A stretch of DNA of 64,000 nucleotides from Chamaelirium japonicum (taxonomy: Eukaryota; Streptophyta; Magnoliopsida; Liliales; Melanthiaceae), in assembly GCA_947650365.1 (NCBI GenBank), contig OX393550.1:114492032-114556031 (forward strand). Reading direction: 5' to 3'. The position numbers and the translations under genes are program-made. Numbering within the stretch: position 1 is the first letter of the stretch; every line of letters starts with the position of its first letter. Below are positions 45,800 to 57,423 of this stretch, piece by piece. The notes under the pieces are model-generated. The model was not told where the DNA came from, did no database searches, and saw only the letters and a program-made list of their open reading frames with translations.

Positions 45800-46886
45800 T
45801 AATTAAACTCCAAAAAGTAAAAAAATGGGGGGAACTTCTTGGGTCTGGAGAGCATACCTCTTTTTTGGGATGAGGGATCTATTTATATATAGAGAGATCT
45901 CCAGTTAGTTGTAACTAACTTTACAATTATCACCATTGACATGACATAAAGTGATGATTACTTTGTAACATATCGCGATTACTTAGATCCTAATTAAGTG
46001 TTAATCATAGGTGTCATTTACTGATCATATGGGATAATGTAATGATAATTATATAACAGAATGGAATCAACTTGGCAATGATGAAATTCTTATGATCTAT
46101 CCTGATGACAAGCTGCTCCATGCTTGTCGTGGTCATAAGAGATGAATCACTATGCTCAGAGGCCTCAATGGACTCTACTTTTAGATGAGACTTATGAAGA
46201 TGTCATGGAGCGTTACAGCCTTAAGGGGCCTCATCCTCAGATATTGAAGTTCTAGGGGTGCTACTGAGTGCAGATGCCTCAGTATCTCCAACTAATCATT
46301 AGTGCATGCAATATATATCTTGTAGATAGTATCTATCGCTACATAGATATCTTCTACCTTATAAATGGATACCATATGTAAAGAGATAAGATCTGCCCAA
46401 TGGTAAGATCTGGCATGAACTATTGGGTATACTGCCATACTTTAATGACTAGGATAATGCCATGTGTCCAAAATTTTTCAAGCATCTTCAATAATATATT
46501 GTGCATATTGAGCAATTGGGTTTCTGCTATGGATATTGAGGTATCCATACCTATACCTAAAAAATTATTGGGTAAACTTTTAATAACCATATACCCAATT
46601 GAATCATTTTCGGTACAAAATTTTATACCCGCACCTGAACTTTAGATTTGGGTCAGCTTTTGTAGACTCCATTGCCACCCGAGCTCAATAGACGTAAGGA
46701 CTCATCTTGGATTAATGCCTTGATTCAGATGAAGTTTTGCATTAGAACACTAAATTCTAAACCCAGAACCCTAAACCTTATACCTTTCACCTCTTTCAAA
46801 GTTTCCTTCCCCATCACCACCTCAAAGCGTCTGTTCCACTGCCTCCTCGTATTGGGCTTATGTTTAGTCCATTGAAGGGTCGCGAA
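45800..46886. other. AT-rich, no gene recognised
   Basis: No conserved ORF or repeat border is seen. Confidence 0.35.
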
Positions 46887-46920
46887 TCCAAAATATTGTC
46901 CGCTTTGCCCGTGCTCGCAC

Positions 46921-46990
46921 GAGAACTTTCTAGAGTGGTCACCCATCCTAGTACTACTCTCGTCCGATCACGCTTAACTACGGAGTTCTT
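46921..46990 (-). other. 5S rRNA-like segment in Cassandra LTR (left)
   Basis: Minus strand ACTCCGTAGTTAAGCGTGAT and GAGAGTAGTACTAGGATGGG match the internal control region (A-box to C-box) of plant 5S rRNA. The sequence on either side is not 5S, so this is not a 5S gene. Confidence 0.85.
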
Positions 46991-47330
46991 ACAAAATCTG
47001 TAGCGGCGCACGATTTTAAAATGTGTCTTTTATGTTTGGGAGAGAAAATTTTATAAGTAGCTCAGGATCTCCTTCTCTCCAGGTGATATGGGGCTAACTC
47101 GTGGCCTTGTACACCTCACCTCACCTCATCTATCTTGGCATCCCAGCCTTAGGAGTCTTGGCTCTTGGCTATTGGCCTATTTGATCTTGGTTGTCACAAT
47201 CCACCTCCCTTAGGGCTATATATCCTCATGTAGGGTTAGACCCCCCCTCCCGAGGAGAACCAACTCTGATACCATTTTGTAACATCTGCCCCAAACACAC
47301 AAGATATTATCCGCTTTGCCCATGCCCGCA

Positions 47331-47400
47331 CGAGAACTTTCCAAGGTGGTCATCCATCCTAGTACTGCTCTCGCTCGAGCACGCTTAACTACGGAGTTCT
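47331..47400 (-). other. 5S rRNA-like segment in Cassandra LTR (right)
   Basis: The same region as the left copy with its own changes (GCTCGAGCGAGAGCAGTACT). Confidence 0.85.
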
Positions 47401-47543
47401 TACGAAATCCGTAGGGACGCACGGTTTTAAAATGCGTCTTTTATGTTTGGGAGGAAAAATTATATAAGTAGCTCAGGATCTCCTTCTCTCCAGGCGATGT
47501 AGGGCTAACTCGTGGCCTTGTACACCTCACCTCATCCCATCTT

Positions 47544-49021
47544 GGCGAAAAGGGTTTGAATTGTTGATTAAAGTTACTAATGCGAGCATAAAGTAATTTA
47601 AAGTAAATTAATTAATTAGAGAGGAAAAACTATTGGACTAAGGACTTAGGCATGGATCAAGGTTTTACTCGGTAATTTTATGGAATTATTCTCTTGGTTA
47701 ACTTTTATTTTTATCTTAGTTAAATCCTAGAACTAATTAGATTTAACCAGTAGATTTAGATTTGATGATCGGTTGCTTAACAAAAAGATGAATTGAATAA
47801 GATCAAGAGACAACATTAAATATCCCATCACACCAAACATACCCATAGATCATGCACGATCAAAAGATTATACCCACGTACCTAAGTTAGGAGTTTAGTC
47901 TACCTGCATGCACTTCGAATACATCATCATAAAAATAGAAAGAGCCCGAATGAAGGTAGAAGGATGTGCTCGGCTTCCGCTACTCGCTCCCGACAAATTG
48001 TTGTGGTGTGATGGTCGATGATGATCGGCTCAAAGATGAAGGTGGCCGCTCGATGAATGATAGATGATAATGGTGGATGGATCGTGGAGCCCCCTAGGGT
48101 TTTCTAAAAGGTATATAGAGAACAGGAGGTGTACGGTTTGAGAGAGAGAGAGAGAGAGATCGGGTAAGTGCTGGAGATCGTGAGGAGATCCGGAGGGGAT
48201 ATCGGCTGAGTTTGGACGGCTGTGATGTTATCTAGGTATGGAATAGATAGAGAAAACGGGTAAAGATAGAGAGGGAAACGTGAGATGGTTTTTTGTTTTT
48301 GGAAAGAAACGTGTGATGGTCGAGAGAAGGAAAGAGATCGAGAGAGTGGGAGAGTCGCGAGGGGTTAGGGGCCGTCGTCTAAGAGAGAGAGAGGAGGTGT
48401 GGACCGTGTGGTCGTGTGAGGAGTCGGGTCGTGATGGAGTTGGGTCCAATCTTGGGTAGATTAGGAAAGAGAGAGGAGAGATTTTGGGAAATAGCAGAAG
48501 ATATGAGAGAGATTGTAGAGAGAGGTCGGTAACGTGGGATTATGCATGGGGAAAAGGGTTCTTGGATACAGACTGGGTTTTAGAGAGAGAAAGAGAGAAG
48601 ACCGAGGAGAAAAAGGAGTAGGGGTTGGTGAGGTATGGGTCTTCGTGTACTGCACGTGGATGGCTTTGCATGGGTCGATCCGTCGATGGGTTTGGTTTGG
48701 ATGCAATGGAAGGCTGTGATTTTGTTTTAGAGGGAGAAAGAGAACAAGAAAGAGAATAGAAAGAGATGAGGGAACGGCTAATACAGATCTGAAGATGGGT
48801 TTTAAGTGAGGATTTCGGTTGTCTTTTGGATGGCTGTAGAGAGTTTGGGCGAATTGGGGTGAGATGGGTACGCTTGAGAGATAAATAGGAGGTACAGATT
48901 TAGAAAGAGAATATTTTATTCCATGGGTTGGATTAATGTACTGATATTTGCTTGGGATTTGGAAATGGATGGCTGTATGTGTTTCCAAGTCCGATAATGG
49001 AAAAGAGATGGATGGAAAAAA

Positions 49022-49022
<1 letters not shown>
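47544..49022. other. purine-biased DNA without recognisable genes
   Basis: GAGAG/GGGTT-rich sequence on the plus strand. The 175-residue minus-strand ORF at 48988-48461 is Pro/Ser-biased with no motif and is judged chance. Confidence 0.4.

Positions 49023-49061
<39 letters not shown>
49023..49061. repeat. (TA)n microsatellite
   Basis: A pure TA run followed by CTAGTAATGCCCGTGC. Confidence 0.95.
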
Positions 49062-49905
49062 TAGTAATGCCCGTGCCGCTCGGCACGCAAAAGATTTCGA
49101 GGGCGAGTACAACATTTTGAGGAAAGTGACAATACTTAAAAGGTGTCAAAAATATTTTTGTGGGAGGTGACAATATTTAGAGGGTAGAAAGAAAATATTG
49201 AGTGCGGCAAAAGATTTCGAGGCAAAAAATTTTGAGTGCACGCAAAAATTTTTGATGGAATTGCAAAAAATTTATAAAGCAGTGACAACACTACAAAAAA
49301 AACAGTTTTTACCGACGGCAAATATCCGTCGGTAAAGTTAGTTTTCCGTCGGTAAAGCTTTATCGCGACGGAAGTCATTTCCGTCGCTAGTCTGTCGGAA
49401 AAAAAGGCGTCGGGAAAAATCGGCGACGGACACAAAATATCCGTCGGTATTAATTATTAATACCGACGGATATTTTGTGTCCGTCGGTAATATATGAATA
49501 TTTAATAATAAATATAAAAGACTTTTGCCGACGGAATATTATTATCCGTCGGCAATATATAAGCTTTTTGCCGACGAAATATTACCTTCCGTCGGTAATA
49601 TATAAGGTTATTACCGACGGACGTTATAAATTCCGTCGTGAATATATAAATTATTTAAAAAAATAAAATAGATTATTACCGACGGAAATAATAATTTCCG
49701 TCGGCAAAAATACATAATTTTTTTTTAAAAAAATTACTTAAATAATATGTTTTAATTCCTGTGATTTATAACAATACAACAATATATTCAAATATTACCA
49801 TAATTGATTAAATCAACTATTACCATAATTTATCAAATATTACCGCAATTTATCAAATAATACCACAATATATTCAAATATTACCATAATTGACAAAATC
49901 AACTA

Positions 49906-50420
49906 TTACCGCAATTTATCAAATATTACCGCAAATTATCAAATATTACCACGATACCAGACAATTATAGACAAGACCAAAAAATGACTACATATTTATT
50001 ACAAAATTATTTTTACATAATCCAAAACTGAGGGAAGTTGCGTGCCCTATCTCAACCACCCCACGCCGCCCGGCACCAATACTGGTGCTCTCATCCCCTG
50101 ATGCTGCACATCCTGCAATTAACATGTATTTGTTAAAAAAATAGTTTATATTTATAATTGATAATTACCGCAATTTATCAAATATTACCGCAAATTATCA
50201 AATATTACCACGATACCAGACAATTATAGACAAGACCAAAAAATGACCACATATTTATTACAAAATTATTTTTACATAATCCAAAACTGAGGGAAGTTGT
50301 GTGCCCTATCTCAACCACCCCACGCCGCCCGGCACCAACACTGGTGCTCTCATCCCCTGATGCTGCACATCCTGCAATTAACATGTATTTGTTAAAAAAA
50401 TAGTTTATATTTATAATTGA
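49906..50420. repeat. 258-bp tandem duplication in CACTA element
   Basis: 49906-50162 and 50164-50420 are nearly identical (both contain ACCCCACGCCGCCCGGCACC and GATGCTGCACATCCTGC). Confidence 0.9.
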
Positions 50421-50422
50421 GA

Positions 50423-53217
50423 GTCTAAGCGTTGAAAAATCATAAGTTAGCGTGTTTCGGATTTGAAATATATTTGGATTCGATCGGATCGTCATCCGAT
50501 AATTTATACTTATAATTATTTTGTATTTTGGACTTGCGAGCGAGTTCTAATTAGAAATTTTAACAATTTATGCTCCGATTGACCCATTTATAGTCTAAGT
50601 GTTGAAAAATCATAAGTTAGCGTATTTCAGATTTGAAATATATTTGGATTCGATCGGATCGTTATCGGATCGGCATCCGATAATTTGTGCTTAGAATTAT
50701 TTCGTATTTCGGACTTGCGAGTGAGTTCTAATTGGATATTTTGACAATTTACGCTCTGATTGACCCATTTATAGTCTAAGCGTTGAAAAATCATAAGTTA
50801 GCGTGTTTCGGATTTGAAATTGCTTTGGATTCGATCGGATCGTCATCGGATCGGCATCCGATAATTTGTACTCGGAATTATTTTATATTTTAGACTTGTG
50901 AGCGAGTTCTAATTGGAAATTTTAACAATTTACGCTCTGATTTACCGATTTAGACTCTAAGCGTTGAAAAATCATAAGTTAGTGTGTTTCGGATTTAAAA
51001 TAGGTTTGGATTCGATCGAATCGTCATCGGATCGGCATCCGATAATTCGTACTTGGAATTTTTCCACATTTCGGACTTGCGAGCGAGTTCTAATTGGATA
51101 TTTTAACAATTCACGCTCCGATTGACCCATTTAGAGTCTAAACATTGAAAAATCATATGTTAGTGTGTTTCAGATTTGAAATAGGTTTGGATTCGATCGG
51201 ATCGGCATCCGATAATTTGTACTTAGAATTTTTTCCATATTTCGGACTTGCGAGTGAGTTCTAATTTGATATTTTAACAATTTACGCTCCGATTGACCGA
51301 TTTAGAGTCTAAGCGTTGAAAAATCATAAGTTAGCGTGTTTCGAATTTGAAATAGGTTTGGATTTGATTGGCTCGGCATCCGACAATTCGTACTTGGAAT
51401 TTTTCTGTATTTCGGACTTGCGAGCGAGTTCTAATTGGATATTTTAATAATTTACGCTCCAATTGACCGATTTAGTGTATAAGCCTTGAAAAATCATAAG
51501 TTAGCTTGTTTCGGATTTGAAATATGTTTGGATTCGATCGGATCGTCATCGGATCGGTATCCGATAATTCATACTTGGAATTTTTCCGTATTACGGACTT
51601 GCAAGCGAGTTCTAATTGGATATTTTAACAATTTACGCTCCGATTGACCCATTTAGAGTCTAAGCGTTGAAAAATCATAAGTTAGCATGTTTCGGATTTG
51701 AAATAGGTTTGGATTCGATCGGATCATCATCGGATCGGCATCCGATAATTTGTACTTGGAATTTTTCCATATTTCGGACTTGCGAGCGAGTTCTAATTGG
51801 ATATTTTAATAATTTACGCTCCGATTGACCGATTTAGAGTCTAAGCGTTGAAAAATCATAAGTTAGCGTGTTTCAGATTTAAAATAGGTTTGGATTCGAT
51901 CGGATCGGCATCCGACAATTCGTACTTAGAATTTTTCCGTATTTCGGACTTGCGAGCGAGTTCTAATTGGATAATTTAATAATTTATGCTCCGATTGATC
52001 GATTTAAAGTCTAAGCGTTGAAAAATCATAAGTTAGCGTGTTTTAGATTTGAAATAGATTTGGATTCGATCGGATCGGCATCCGACAATTCGTACTTGGA
52101 ATTGTTTCATATTTTGGACTTGCGAGTGAGTTCTAATTGGAAATTTTAACAATTTACGCTCCGATTGACCGATTTAGAGTCTAAGCGTTAAAAAATCATA
52201 AGTTAGCGTGTTTCGGATTTGAAATAGGTTTGGATTCGATCGGATCGTTATCGGATCGGTATCTGATAAATCGTACTTAAAATTTTTCCGTATTTCGGAC
52301 TTGCGAGGAAGTTCTAATTGGATATTTTAACAATTTACACTCCGATTGACCCATTTAGAGTCTAAGCGTTGAAAAATCATAAGTTAACGTGTTTCAGATT
52401 TGAAATAGGTTTGGATTCGATCGGATCGTCATCGGATCGGCATCCGATAATTCGTACTTGGAATTTTTCCGTATTTCATACTTGCGAGCGAGTTCTAATT
52501 GGATATTTTAATAATTTACGCTCCGATTGACCGATTTAGAGTCTAAGCGTTGAAAAATCATAAGTTAGCGTGTTTCAGATTTGAAATAGGTTTGGATTCG
52601 ATCGGATCGGCATCCAACAATTCGTACTTGGAATTTGAAATACGTTTGGATTCGATCGGATCAGCATCCGACAATTCGTACTTGGAATTTTTCCGTATTT
52701 CGGACTTGCGAGCGAGTTATAATTGGAAATTTTAACAATTTACGCTCCGATTGATCGATTTAGAGTCTAAGCGTTGAAAAATCTTAAGTTAGCATATTTC
52801 GGATTTGAAATAGGTTTGGATTCGATCGGATCGTCATCGGATCGGTATCCGATAATTCGTACTTAGAATTTTTCCGTATTTTGGACTTGCGAGCGAGTTC
52901 TAATTGGATATTTTTACAATTTACGCTCCGATTGACCAATTTAGAGTCTAAGCGTTGAAAAATCATAAGTTAGTGTCTTTCGGATTTGAAATAGGTTTGG
53001 ATTCGATCGGATCGGCATCCGACAATTCGTACTTGGAATTTTTCCATATTTCGGACTTGCGAGCGAGTTCTAATTGGATATTTTAACAATTTACGCTCCG
53101 ATTGACCGATTTAGAGTATAAGCGTTGAAAAATTATAAGTTAGCGTGTTTCGGATTTGAAATAGGTTTGGATTCAATCGGATCGTCATCGGATCGGTATC
53201 CGATAATTCGTACTTGG
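50423..53217. repeat. satellite array of 181/170-bp units
   Basis: The anchor GTTGAAAAATCATAAGTTAG recurs 16 times, at 50431, 50601, 50782, 50963, 51144, 51315, 51485, 51666, 51847, 52017, 52187, 52368, 52549, 52773, 52954 and 53124. Spacings are 181 or 170/171, with one of 224. The long unit has two 11-mers in tandem (CGGATCGTCAT, CGGATCGGCAT); the short unit has one. Confidence 0.95.
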
Positions 53218-53779
53218 CATATATACCTAACTCTCTATGGCATTCTCCCTATAATAAATTCTCTACATAACATTGTCCCTACAACATTCTCTACAATATT
53301 CTGAATAATGTTTCCTCTCTACTATATTTTCTATAATATATTCTCTATATAATGCTCTCAACTATATTCTTACTACATATATACACTCTACACTCCCCAA
53401 TACATCTTTCTACTACATTCTCTTTGTATAATCGTAAGAAGTACCGATTGCATGAGTGAATTTTAAATAATTTGCACTTACAAAGCTTCAGTCAAAGTTT
53501 ACCTGTATGCCAGCATGACTGCAGAGATAGAAATCGAACTCCGTTGGGTGGCATAATGTTGTGTCCACGACGGTTCCTGATCGAGCACAACTAACAATCA
53601 AATTACCTGCTCTACTCTAAAGATATAAAATCCATCCATTCCATTGCAGTACAATACCTACCCGGCAATATATTTCCACTTTGATCAGTTGAATCACGGT
53701 TTCCAACGAGGCACACGCCTAGCATGATTAAAAAATAAAATTTAATCATTTAAAATAAAAACAGAGGCTACATCATTAC
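53218..53779. other. CACTA interior, AT-rich with CTCTACAATATTCT-like repeats
   Basis: Repeated short CTCTATAATA motifs resemble 12600-12730. No gene is seen. Confidence 0.4.
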
Positions 53780-55580
53780 CTAACTCTAAACCTAAACCCT
53801 AAACCTGAACAGTAAACCTAACCCTAACCCTAATCCTAAACCTAAACCCTAAACATAACCCTAACCTAAACCTAACCCTAACCCTAATCCTAAACCTAAA
53901 CCTAAACCTAAACTCTAAACCCTAAACCTAAACCTAAACCTAAACCTAAACCTAAACTCTAAACCTAAACCGTAAACCTAACTCTAAACCTAAACCCTAA
54001 ACCTGAACAGTAAACCTAACCCTAACCCTAATCCTAAACCTAAACCCTAAACATAACCCTAACCTAAACCTAACCCTAACCCTAATCCTAAACCTAAACC
54101 TAAACCTAAACTCTAAACCCTAACCTAAACCTAAACCATAAACCTAAACTTAATCCAAAACTTAAACCATAAACCTAACCCTAATCCAAAACTTAAACCC
54201 TAAACCTAACCTAAACCCCACCCTAAACCCTAACATAAACCCTAAACCTAACCTAAAACCCATGCTAAACCCTAAACCTTAAACCCTAACAAATATACAC
54301 TTTCTGAAAATGAATGTATACTCGTTCTAATATACACTTTCTGAAGATGAATATATACTCATTCTAAAGACGAATATATACTTGTAGAGACCTTAGTTAA
54401 TATAGCAAATTATGGTGTCTAAAAACTATATTTTGCCCCCATTCAATTCAGTTTTGATAAGATAAAAATTACCAAATGAGGGAATTAAGTAGATGACAAA
54501 AGGGGTATTGTGCTAACATTTCAAACTTTAGGATGCGATTTGGAACAAAATAAACTGAATCCTAATCTAAATCCTAAACCTAAACCCTAAACCTAATATA
54601 AACCCTTACCTAAACCTAAACCGTAAACCTAACTCTAAACCTAAACCCTAAACCTGAATAGTAAACCTAACCCTAACCCTAATCCTAAACCTAAACCCTA
54701 AACATAACCCTAACCCTAACCCTAATCCTAAACCTAAACCTAAACCTAAACTCTAAACCCTAACCTAAACCTAAACCATAAACCTAAACCATAAACCTAA
54801 ACTTAATCCAAAACTTAAACCCTAAACCTAACCCTAATCCAAAACTTAAACCCTAAACCTAACCTAAACCCCACCCTAAACCCTAACATAAGCCCTAAAC
54901 CTAACCTAAAACCCATGCTAAACCCTAAACCTTAAACCCTAACAAATATACACTTTTTGAAAATGAATGTATACTCTTTCTAATATACACTTTCTGAAGA
55001 TGAATATATACTCATTCTAAAGACGAATATATACTTGTAGGGACCTTAGTTAATATAGCAAATTATGGTGTCTAAAAACTATATTTTGCCCCCATTCAAT
55101 TCAGTTTTGATAAGATAAAAATTACCAAATGAGGGAATTAAGTAGATGACAAAAGGGGTATTGTGCTACATTTCAAACTTTAGGATGCGATTTGGAACAA
55201 AATAAACTGAATCCTAATCTAAATCCTAAACCTAAACCCTAAACCTAATATAAACCCTTACCTAAACCTAAACCGTAAACCTAACTCTAAACCTAAACCC
55301 TAAACCTGAACAGTAAACCTAACCCTAACCCTAATCCTAAACCTAAACCCTAAACATAACCCTAACCTAAACCTAACCCTAACCCTAATCCTAAACCTAA
55401 ACTCTAAACCCTAACCTAAACCTAAACCATAAACCTAAACTTAATCCAAAACTTAAACCCTAAACCTAACCCTAATCCAAAACTTAAACCCTAAACCTAA
55501 CCTAAACCCCACCCTAAACCCTAACATAAGCCCTAAACCTAACCTAAAACCCATGCTAAACCCTAAACCTTAAACCCTAA
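53780..55580. repeat. degenerate telomere-like repeats in 640-650-bp higher-order units
   Basis: Tracts of CCCTAAA/CCTAAA and variants at 53780-54295, 54555-54950 and 55210-55585 alternate with a unique segment (ATATACACTTTCTGAAGATG to GGAACAAAATAAACTGAATC). The landmark CATGCTAAACCC at 54261, 54914 and 55552 gives periods of 653 and 638. It is interstitial, lying within the CACTA element. Confidence 0.92.
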
Positions 55581-55845
55581 CAAATATACACTTTCTGAAA
55601 ATGAATGTATACTCTTTCTAATATACACTTTCTGAAGATGAATATATACTCATTCTAAAGACGAATATATACTTGTAGGGACCTTAGTTAATATAGCAAA
55701 TTATGGTGTCTAAAAACTATATTTTGCCCCCATTCAATTCAGTTTTGATAAGATAAAAATTACCAAATGAGGGAATTAAGTAGATGACAAAAGGGGTATT
55801 GTGCTAACATTTCAAACTTTAGGATGCGATTTGGAACAAAATAAA

Positions 55846-56260
55846 CTAAGGAGGAGAGGGAGGAGGAGGAGGAGCTCACCGGAGATGGAGAGGGAGGCCT
55901 CGAGGAGGAGGAGGAGGAGCAGTGGCGCCAGCGGAGAGGACGTCGAGCAGCGTCGCCGGTCGGTGGCGCCAGCGGAGAGGACGTCGAGCAGCGTCGCCGG
56001 TCGGTGGCACGCGGAAGGGGAGGGGAGGGGTGACTGGAGGCACGAGAGAGAGGAGGGGTGGTCGGAGGCGCAAGGGAGGGGAGGGGTGGCCGGCCGGAGG
56101 CACGCGAGGGAGGGAAGGAAGGCCGGGGAGGGGGGGGGGGGGAATTAGATCGAGAGAGATAGGGGAGGGAGGCCGGGGAGGGGGGGGGGGGGGGAATTAG
56201 ATCGAGAGAGATAGGGGAGGGAGGCCGGGGAGGGGGGGGGGATATCATATTTAGATCGAA
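55846..56260. repeat. G-rich block with short tandem duplications
   Basis: GGTGGCGCCAGCGGAGAGGA followed by CGTCGAGCAGCGTCGCC occurs twice (55921-56010). A unit with GAATTAGATCGAGAGAGATA and a run of G is repeated about three times (56120-56250). The Arg/Gly and Pro/Ser ORFs here are composition artefacts. Confidence 0.8.
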
Positions 56261-56819
56261 ACAGAAAGGGGGATCGGGGAAGCTTATAAAATCGCAGGGT
56301 TTTTACCGACGGACAGTATAAATTCCGTCGTTATAAAATCGCTGGGTTTTTACCGACGAACAGTATAAATTCCGTCGGTAAAAAGTAGTTTTATACCGAC
56401 GATTACTCTTTTTTCGTTGGTAATTAAAATGGCAAAAATAAATTAAAATTTATATATTAATATTACCGACAGAATTAACCTTAACCGTCGGTAATATAAG
56501 TTATACCGACGGATATATAGTTACCGTCGGTAAAAATAAACGAAAAAAAAATAGCAAAATAAAAAAAATATTATTACCGACGGACTTGTGTATTACCGTC
56601 GATAATAACATGTATTCCCGACGGAAGTAATATTTTCCGTCGATAAAGGTATATTACAGACGGCTAATATATAACTGTCGGTAATAAATATGAAAAAAAA
56701 ATTAAAAAAATCAAAGTATTATTACCGACGGAAATTATTATTACCGTCGGTAAAATATATATTATTACCGACGGTAATCGAAATTTCCGTCGGTAAAAAC
56801 GCTATTTCTTGTAGTGCAA

Positions 56820-56980
56820 TATATTGATGACGGTGACAATATTTAATTCTAATGATGTAAATTTTAATTAGTTTTAGTGATGTAAAATTACTTTATCATG
56901 GGATCACCTTGCACACTCTTCCCCTTCTCTGCTGAGTCTGTTCCCCTCCCTCCTTCGGTGATCAGCGACGGCACCTGCAT

Positions 56981-57047
<67 letters not shown>

Positions 57048-57370
57048 CCCCGAAAACACGATGACCCCAACCCCGACCCCATCGGTGACAATCTCCTATT
57101 AGTCAAACACTTTCGGTGCATGTGCCCAAATTCGGCGAGGTAGTCAAAATTCATTCTACAGCACCCACATTCGGTGGGAATGCCCACATTCGACATCAAA
57201 ACACTGACGGGGATGACAAATTTAGTTTGGCAGCGGCCACGTTCAGCGTGCACACCCACATTAGATCGCGAGGTCCATTTTCAACGTGGGCACCCACATT
57301 ATTCCAAGAGCCACTCACTATTGGACTTGATGAAGTTTGTGCTTTTCATTGAATAAGGATTGTATGTGGG

Positions 57371-57423
<53 letters not shown>

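Larger units (their letters stand above)
46887..47543 (-). mobile_element. Cassandra-type TRIM with 5S rRNA-like LTRs
   Basis: Two direct repeats (46887-47198 and 47278-47543) each hold a 5S-rRNA-like segment. Between them, on the minus strand, are a PBS-like TGGTATCAGAG (about 47264-47274), about 50 bp of interior and the polypurine tract AAGGGAGGTGG before a TGTGACAACC LTR start. LTRs carrying 5S promoter sequence are the hallmark of Cassandra, a non-coding retrotransposon of land plants. The right LTR is cut short and the left end is approximate. Confidence 0.85.
49286..56819. mobile_element. CACTA transposon, about 7.5 kb, non-autonomous (TSD CAA)
   Basis: Left end CACTACAAAAAAAACAG (49289) and the complement of the right end CACTACAAGAAATAGCG (to 56816) are CACTA terminal repeats. 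The 3-bp duplication CAA is at 49286-49288 and 56817-56819. Both subterminal zones (49309-49715 and 56290-56800) are packed with ACCGACGG/CCGTCGGT in both orientations, the usual transposase-binding layout of this superfamily. No transposase or other protein is recognisable. The interior holds a 258-bp tandem duplication, a 181-bp satellite, telomere-like repeats and a G-rich block. Confidence 0.92.

Noticed and set aside
46921-46990. True 5S rRNA gene
   Set aside because: Only the internal part matches; ends are absent and it sits within repeated LTR sequence.
48461-48988. 175-residue minus-strand ORF
   Set aside because: Composition-driven in GA-rich DNA; no motif, no splice or neighbour support.
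50423-53217. CRISPR-like regular repeats
   Set aside because: Units are tandem and homologous over their full 170-181 bp with no unique spacers; a plant satellite.
55760-56248. 162-residue Pro/Ser-rich ORF in the CACTA element
   Set aside because: Produced by G-runs and short tandem duplications; not a transposase.
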